The position numbers were made by a program, and so were the translations under genes. Positions 10,486 to 14,148 of a stretch of DNA of 14,148 nt are shown here, piece after piece. The notes under the pieces are model-generated. The model ran no database searches. It was not told the origin of the DNA and saw nothing but the letters and a program-made list of their open reading frames with translations. This DNA comes from Planctomycetaceae bacterium (GTDB taxonomy: Bacteria > Planctomycetota > Planctomycetia > Planctomycetales > Planctomycetaceae). Within the stretch, counting starts at the first letter, position 1; every line of letters begins with the position of its first letter. The DNA is taken from NCBI GenBank assembly GCA_020426065.1, contig JAGQQT010000039.1, positions 1 to 14,148 of the forward strand, written 5' to 3'.

Positions 10486-10511
10486 CTTTTCGATTTCCCT
10501 TCACACTATTC

Positions 10512-10549
10512 ACCCTCCCTCCGGGAGGGTCGGCGCAGCCGGGGAGGGT
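10512..10549. repeat. REP-like GC-rich repeat with two alternative hairpins
   Basis: ACCCTCCC (10512-10519) can pair with GGGAGGGT at 10523-10530 (3-nt loop) or with a second GGGAGGGT at 10542-10549. In the second case a small CGGC-GCA-GCCG hairpin (10531-10541) fills the middle. Such extragenic palindromes usually occur in many copies. With one copy in view the family cannot be proved. Confidence 0.6.
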
Positions 10550-10580
10550 ATCATTGAAGGATGGTTATTCTGCTGGCCCT

Positions 10581-10599
10581 CTTCACAGGGAGAGTGAAG
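10581..10599. repeat. Small hairpin
   Basis: CTTCAC (10581-10586) and GTGAAG (10594-10599) form a 6-bp stem with a 7-nt loop. No T-run follows on either strand, so it is not a standard terminator. It may belong to the same repeat unit as the element at 10512. Confidence 0.4.
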
Positions 10600-10660
10600 T
10601 TTGTTTACTGATGATTGTGAACAGTAGATTTCAACTTACGAACATGATCCGGTTTATTCA

Positions 10661-10677
10661 CACTGGCAGAGCCAGTG
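10661..10677. repeat. Short perfect hairpin repeat downstream of the SGNH gene
   Basis: CACTGGC, an AGA loop and GCCAGTG form a 7-bp stem 34 bp beyond the SGNH stop codon. On the minus strand it reads GGCACTGGCTCTGCCAGTG. It shares the GGCTCTG core with the larger element at 11498-11602, which suggests a related repeat family. No T-run follows. Confidence 0.45.
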
Positions 10678-10710
10678 CCACCCCAAAGCACTGTCCCTCA
10701 TGAAGCCAAT

Positions 10711-11394
10711 CTATGGTTTGGGCAGGTGTTTCAACACACTGTCAGCCACCTGTTTGGCCAGGGCTTCGTTGCCACTCCCGTTGAAGTGAACTCCGTCCCG
10801 GGACTGCCATTCGGGATGATCCTTGACCAGTTCAAACAGATCATCGATCGCAATGCCATGCTGCTCCATGATGCGGGCCGCGGACTGATTGCGGACTTTC
10901 ACCCGCTCGGTCCGCGCTTCAAATGCCTGCAGGTTTGACGACTCTCGCACCGGAGTGGTGGTAGTCCAGATCAGCGTGGTGTCTCCGGCGTGCTCCTTAA
11001 GAACCCTGAATGTTTCAGCCAGGCCTGACTCATACTGCTCTTCGGTATAACCCCAGCCGTGGAGTCCGTTGTTGAAATGAATGACCGAGAATTTGTACTG
11101 CTTCAACAACAGCAGCAGGTCATCATTGAAGGTCGGATCAGACACGCACTTCGAAGTGGTTAACCGGGCACAGTAAGCTTTGCCGGCCAGGTGCTTTTCC
11201 GCTCCACCAAAATAGCCCCGCGTAATGGAATCCCCCACAAACAGCACACGCGGCAGTTCCGACTTTTCCGCATCCGTCACCCAGATATCAATCCACTCAA
11301 TCCGCTCCCGAACTGGTTCTTCGGCCCGCAGAACACCACAGCATACCAGCATCGTCAACAGAACCGGGAACGCTTTCATGGAACCAACTTTCAT
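10711..11394 (-). CDS. Secreted SGNH/GDSL-family hydrolase
   Basis: A 227-residue exported esterase-like protein. A signal peptide (hydrophobic core about 8-21, ending L-R-A at 24) is followed by an SGNH domain. Block I is G54-D55-S56 with the catalytic serine, block III is FNNGLHGW with N109 for the oxyanion hole and H112 nearby, and block V is D200-G-V-H203, giving the Asp/His of the triad. The family removes acyl or acetyl groups from sugars, lipids or esters; the substrate here is unknown. In planctomycetes secreted SGNH proteins often deacetylate polysaccharides, so that is a reasonable inference. Two starts are possible: ATG at 11394 or at 11379 (MKAFP). Neither has a strong ribosome site, and the second gives the more typical signal peptide. 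The gene stands alone, flanked by repeats on both sides. Confidence 0.85.
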   Translation of the reverse strand: MKVGSMKAFPVLLTMLVCCGVLRAEEPVRERIEWIDIWVTDAEKSELPRVLFVGDSITRGYFGGAEKHLAGKAYCARLTTSKCVSDPTFNDDLLLLLKQYKFSVIHFNNGLHGWGYTEEQYESGLAETFRVLKEHAGDTTLIWTTTTPVRESSNLQAFEARTERVKVRNQSAARIMEQHGIAIDDLFELVKDHPEWQSRDGVHFNGSGNEALAKQVADSVLKHLPKP

Positions 11395-11497
11395 CAGAGG
11401 GTGAGTGAAAGATTTCAGTTTAACCGTTCCGAAGCCATCCCTCCAAACGAAGTGGAGTTACTGGAGTTTACACACTGGGTCCGGGCTTCACCGTTGT

Positions 11498-11602
11498 GTG
11501 CCACGGCTCTGTGAGCCGTGAGGAGTTTTGCTGAGACTTGATTCCAAGTCTCAGTTCCTTGTCATGACCTCGCGATTTGCACGGCTCACAGAGCCGTGGC
11601 AC
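11498..11602. repeat. Nested inverted repeat, REP pair or MITE-like element
   Basis: Two perfectly complementary 23-bp arms lie at 11498-11520 and 11580-11602. Each arm is itself a hairpin: CACGGCTC-TGT-GAGCCGTG at 11502-11520 and its mirror at 11580-11598. Between them is a third perfect hairpin, CTGAGACTTG (11531-11540), ATTC loop, CAAGTCTCAG (11545-11554). The whole 105-bp unit contains no gene and no clear target-site duplication. This layout fits a pair of REP sequences in opposite orientation or a small non-autonomous mobile element. It lies upstream of the SGNH gene and downstream of the membrane-protein gene. Confidence 0.75.
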
Positions 11603-11688
11603 AAAAGTCAATGCATTCCTGTGGCGATTCGCATTATGGTACTTCTCGCAGATATTGAATTGATGACCCCGAATCCTGTGAACACTTA

Positions 11689-12063
11689 TCATTCGTCCCA
11701 CAAATCTGGAACTCCATGCTCAGGCTCAATTCGTTCCGCGTCGGTTGGATGCGCATTGGCCGTTTCTTTGTTCTCGACAAACGGATCCATGCCATCCTGA
11801 TAGATTGAAACACCATACTTTCGCAAAACTGTGGCAACAAGAATAAGTCCCCCGAAGGCAGCAAATGCCATCAGGTAGGGGATTATCAGCATTTCTCCTC
11901 CACCTGCGTCAAGAATCCCGCCGGGGCCATTTCCAATCCCAGAAAGTATGATTGCCGTGAACATGACTGAAGCCGTAATCAGGACAAGTACCCATCCCTT
12001 CCAGTTCAATCGGGAAAGATCCGTCACTCGCTGAAACTGAGTCTGAGCCATCTCCGGGTCCAT
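11689..12063 (-). CDS. Small membrane protein with two transmembrane helices, unknown function
   Basis: A 124-residue protein with a short polar N-terminus, two strongly hydrophobic helices (about 23-42 and 58-80), a glycine-rich link between them (GIGNGPGG), and an acidic C-terminal tail of about 40 residues ending in DLWDE. The KG before helix one and RK after helix two suggest both ends face the cytoplasm. No known family is recognised. The start is uncertain: the frame opens further to a TTG at 12096, while ATG codons occur at 12063 and 12051. None has a well-placed ribosome site, and I chose 12063 as the longest ATG form. It is a single gene, with no visible link to its neighbours. Confidence 0.65.
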   Translation of the reverse strand: MDPEMAQTQFQRVTDLSRLNWKGWVLVLITASVMFTAIILSGIGNGPGGILDAGGGEMLIIPYLMAFAAFGGLILVATVLRKYGVSIYQDGMDPFVENKETANAHPTDAERIEPEHGVPDLWDE

Positions 12064-12412
12064 CCTGCCGAGAACTTGTTTATTGAAAGTATGCAACTGA
12101 CAACTGCTTGAAGTGAAATATTGTGAGTTAGATTTTAATCCGTCGGTTGTCTCACAGTTTTCCTTTTCAGCGGGCTCGAACGCTCCACCCTATTGCCGGA
12201 CCCTCATACTGTAATTGTTGCTATGTCATCCCGCCAAATAAAGCAGAATACTTCTTGAGATCGCACACGTCTTATCTTGGCGTTCCTCCACAAATCAAAA
12301 ACGGATCGTTTTCCCCACATCTGGTTCCGATTTCGTTATGATGATGGATTGAGGCTGGAGTTGATTCTTCCGATCTCGTCATATCATCAACCTCTGATCG
12401 AGAGGATTTCTT
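12064..12412. other. Intergenic region between divergent genes
   Basis: A 349-bp gap that should hold promoters for the membrane protein (minus) and the ceramidase-like gene (plus). A weak plus-strand candidate is TTGATT (12361-12366) and TATCAT (12382-12387) with a 15-bp spacer. AGAGGA (12401-12406) is the ribosome site of the next gene. I see no repeat or RNA gene. Confidence 0.4.
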
Positions 12413-13936
12413 ATGCGATACCAGGTTGCTGTTTTTCTGCTGGGGATGATGTTTCTCGTTCCCTCCGCTCGAGCGGAGAATCTGCAGGCGGGCACGGCGA
12501 AAGTTGATATTACCAGTCCCGATGCCACCAAGGTGCATGATCCCTGTTTTGCCAAAGTGCTGGTGCTCAGGCAGGGGGAGAATTCCGTGGTGCTTGTTAC
12601 GCTCGATGCCGTGGCGATTGGGACGATTGGTTATGTGCCGAATGATTTCCTGCCTTCGCTCCGTTCCCGACTGAACGATGAACTGCAGGTGCCTGCGGGA
12701 AACGTGCTGGTCAATGCCAGCCACTGCCATGGACACGTTCAGCGCGATCTGGTTCCGGCCGTCATGCAGGCAGTTCATGAAGCCTGGAAGAAAATTGAAC
12801 CGGTGCGGATTGGCTCAGGCAGCACGACCGAGTCGCGGATCAGTGAGAATCGACGCGTGATTTTGAAGGATGGCCGACAGGTCGATATGCGGAGAGCATA
12901 TGCGTTTGCCTGGGATGAGGAAATCGATTCCACTGGCCCGATCGATTCCCAGGTTGGCCTGCTGCGTCTGGACCGTCTCGATGGTCGCCCTCTTGCGCTG
13001 GTTTATAACTTCGCCTGCCATCCGATCATGAATCCTCCGGCCAGGGGATCTTCGGCTGATTTTCCAGGAGCGGCGTCCCATCTGCTGGAAACCGCTTTCG
13101 ATGGTGAGGCAATGGCCTTTTTCATCCAGGGATGTGCGGGGGATATCAATCCGGTTCGTTACAAGGAGGTACACGTCTTTCCGGATGCTACGCCACTCGG
13201 CTACTTTCTGGGGGTCTCGGTGCTGGATGCCATTCAGGCCATTCCGACCGATGATCCACAGGAGTTGATCTGCTCCCGACAAGTGCTGGAGTTGCCGCGG
13301 GCAACTGATTACGCCGACCGGATTGCCGCTCTGGAATCTGAGCGGGAAAAGCTCGTGTCTTCGCTGCGGGGGACGAACGTCAATTTCAAAACGTTTCTGG
13401 CGCTGATGCTGCAGGAACGACTTCATCCCGATTACCCCTCACTCTCAAAACAGGGTTATCTGCACGACGAAACCATTCAGCGGGAGGATCACACGCTGTT
13501 CGATGCCGAAAGCAAAGCCCAGGTGGATGCCTATCTGGCAAACATCCGCATCATGGAACGGATTACCCGCTTGAATACCAACCTGGCCCTGCTCAAAAAG
13601 CATCAGCGTGAAACCATGGAAGCGGGCAACTCCACACTGGAGGTGGAAGTTTGTGGGTTAAGAATTGGTGACTTCAAACTGGTGACGTTCCCCGGAGAGC
13701 TGACCGTGCAGGTGGGACAGAACATCAAGGCTGCTGTGAAAGATCCCACCGCATTCGTTGCCGGATATACGAATGGGTATATCTATTACACTCCGACGGT
13801 TGCTCAGCGTGCCAACACCGGCTATGCCCAGGAAGACTGTGATTGCCTCGTCGCTCCTTCCTGGCAACTTCTGTTTGAAACCGCTGCCGTGGAAGTCCTT
13901 CAGGAACTCAACTCCGCTGGCCAGGAATCCCCATGA
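12413..13936 (+). CDS. Secreted neutral ceramidase-like amidohydrolase
   Basis: A 507-residue exported protein with a signal peptide ending A-R-A at residue 21, followed by a domain like the N-terminal part of neutral/alkaline ceramidases, zinc enzymes that cleave N-acyl bonds. Seen motifs: AGTAKVDIT at the start of the domain, the metal site H104-C-H106-G-H108 in NASHCHGH, H203 in ACHP, the SADFPG loop, GCAGDINP (240-247), and the late NGYIYYTPT-AQRANTGYAQEDC block that closes the active site. The separate C-terminal immunoglobulin-like domain of true ceramidases is absent, and a charged helical insert (about 305-400) is present. The real substrate may therefore be another amide or ester, and many planctomycetes carry such proteins of unknown substrate. 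The ATG has AGAGGA 6 nt upstream. The next gene overlaps by ATGA, so the two are one operon. Confidence 0.85.
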   Translation: MRYQVAVFLLGMMFLVPSARAENLQAGTAKVDITSPDATKVHDPCFAKVLVLRQGENSVVLVTLDAVAIGTIGYVPNDFLPSLRSRLNDELQVPAGNVLVNASHCHGHVQRDLVPAVMQAVHEAWKKIEPVRIGSGSTTESRISENRRVILKDGRQVDMRRAYAFAWDEEIDSTGPIDSQVGLLRLDRLDGRPLALVYNFACHPIMNPPARGSSADFPGAASHLLETAFDGEAMAFFIQGCAGDINPVRYKEVHVFPDATPLGYFLGVSVLDAIQAIPTDDPQELICSRQVLELPRATDYADRIAALESEREKLVSSLRGTNVNFKTFLALMLQERLHPDYPSLSKQGYLHDETIQREDHTLFDAESKAQVDAYLANIRIMERITRLNTNLALLKKHQRETMEAGNSTLEVEVCGLRIGDFKLVTFPGELTVQVGQNIKAAVKDPTAFVAGYTNGYIYYTPTVAQRANTGYAQEDCDCLVAPSWQLLFETAAVEVLQELNSAGQESP

Positions 13937-14148
13937 AATCGCTCCTCATCTGTTGTGTGTTGTGCATTCCGGTCCAGCTCGTCGCTGCTGAACTGGAGTG
14001 GATTGGACTTTCCGATGATGGCAAAGGATTTGTCCAGACGGACTCCGGCAGAAAGTTTATCCCCTGGGGCTTTAACTATGATCACGAGGGGGATGGCCGG
14101 CTGCTGGAAGATTACTGGCACGATGAGTGGCCGGTTGTTGAGTCTGCG
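13933..14148 (+). CDS. Secreted glycoside hydrolase, GH5-like, N-terminal fragment
   Basis: The first 72 residues of a protein that runs off the right edge. The ATG overlaps the stop of the ceramidase-like gene (ATGA), a normal sign of translational coupling. Residues 1-19 form a signal peptide ending V-A-A. The mature start has a GLSDDGKGFVQTDSGRKF strand pair followed by IPWGFNYDHE and EDYWHDEWPVVE. This pattern fits the first strands of cellulase/mannanase-like GH5 barrels, where a bound-ligand phrase of the type 'PWGFNY' opens the fold. The catalytic glutamates would be outside the window, so activity and substrate cannot be judged. Pairing with an amidohydrolase suggests joint breakdown of an external glycoconjugate. 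Confidence 0.7.
   Translation, partial: MKSLLICCVLCIPVQLVAAELEWIGLSDDGKGFVQTDSGRKFIPWGFNYDHEGDGRLLEDYWHDEWPVVESA

Larger units (their letters stand above)
10359..10710. other. Repeat-rich intergenic region between convergent genes
   Basis: This 352-bp gap separates the ends of the amylosucrase and SGNH hydrolase genes. It holds the coding-like stretch at 10384-10485, the GC-rich two-way hairpin at 10512-10549, a hairpin at 10581-10599 and another at 10661-10677. I see no complete gene or RNA gene in it. Confidence 0.6.

Noticed and set aside
11498..11602. Possible CRISPR repeats or terminator
   Set aside because: There are only two arms, in inverted rather than direct orientation, with no spacer array and no T-run after the hairpins.

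Overview
The window looks like chromosomal DNA of a planctomycete, probably Planctomycetaceae (Gimesia/Rubinisphaera-like). This is inferred from a Cys-rich, secreted YTV-repeat protein of the type found in planctomycete envelopes, a large exported mosaic protein, a secreted ceramidase-like protein followed by a secreted glycosidase, and many short palindromic repeats between genes. There are no rRNA or tRNA genes, CRISPR arrays, transposases or phage genes.

Layout. (1) 1-126: the 3' end of an ankyrin-repeat gene, which converges with an 11-bp gap on a 950-residue exported multidomain protein (138-2990, minus). (2) 3376-3660: a 94-residue helical protein of unknown function. (3) 3959-5113: the exported YTV-repeat protein. 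(4) A perfect 12-bp terminator stem (5141-5170) separates it from a convergent sucrose-phosphatase gene (5210-6007, minus, GTG start). (5) A 228-bp divergent control region leads to sucrose-phosphate synthase (6236-8413, plus) and an overlapping amylosucrase gene (8376-10358, plus). (6) 10359-11688 holds an SGNH/GDSL hydrolase gene (minus) with several palindromic repeat elements on both sides. (7) A small two-helix membrane protein (11689-12063, minus). (8) A ceramidase-like secreted amidohydrolase (12413-13936) coupled by an ATGA overlap to a GH5-like glycosidase that runs off the right edge.

The functional core is a sucrose cycle. The synthase makes sucrose 6-phosphate from nucleotide-sugar and fructose 6-phosphate, the phosphatase releases sucrose, and amylosucrase can turn sucrose into an alpha-1,4-glucan plus fructose. 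The synthase carries its own HAD phosphatase-like domain. That domain keeps the catalytic aspartates but lacks the motif III lysine, which would explain the separate phosphatase gene. The divergent promoters with a shared inverted repeat suggest coordinated control, possibly by osmotic or carbon status, but this is inference.

I found no clear sign of an entirely new defence or mobile system. The least-explained items are the 950-residue mosaic protein, the nested inverted repeat at 11498-11602, and a short coding-like stretch after amylosucrase.
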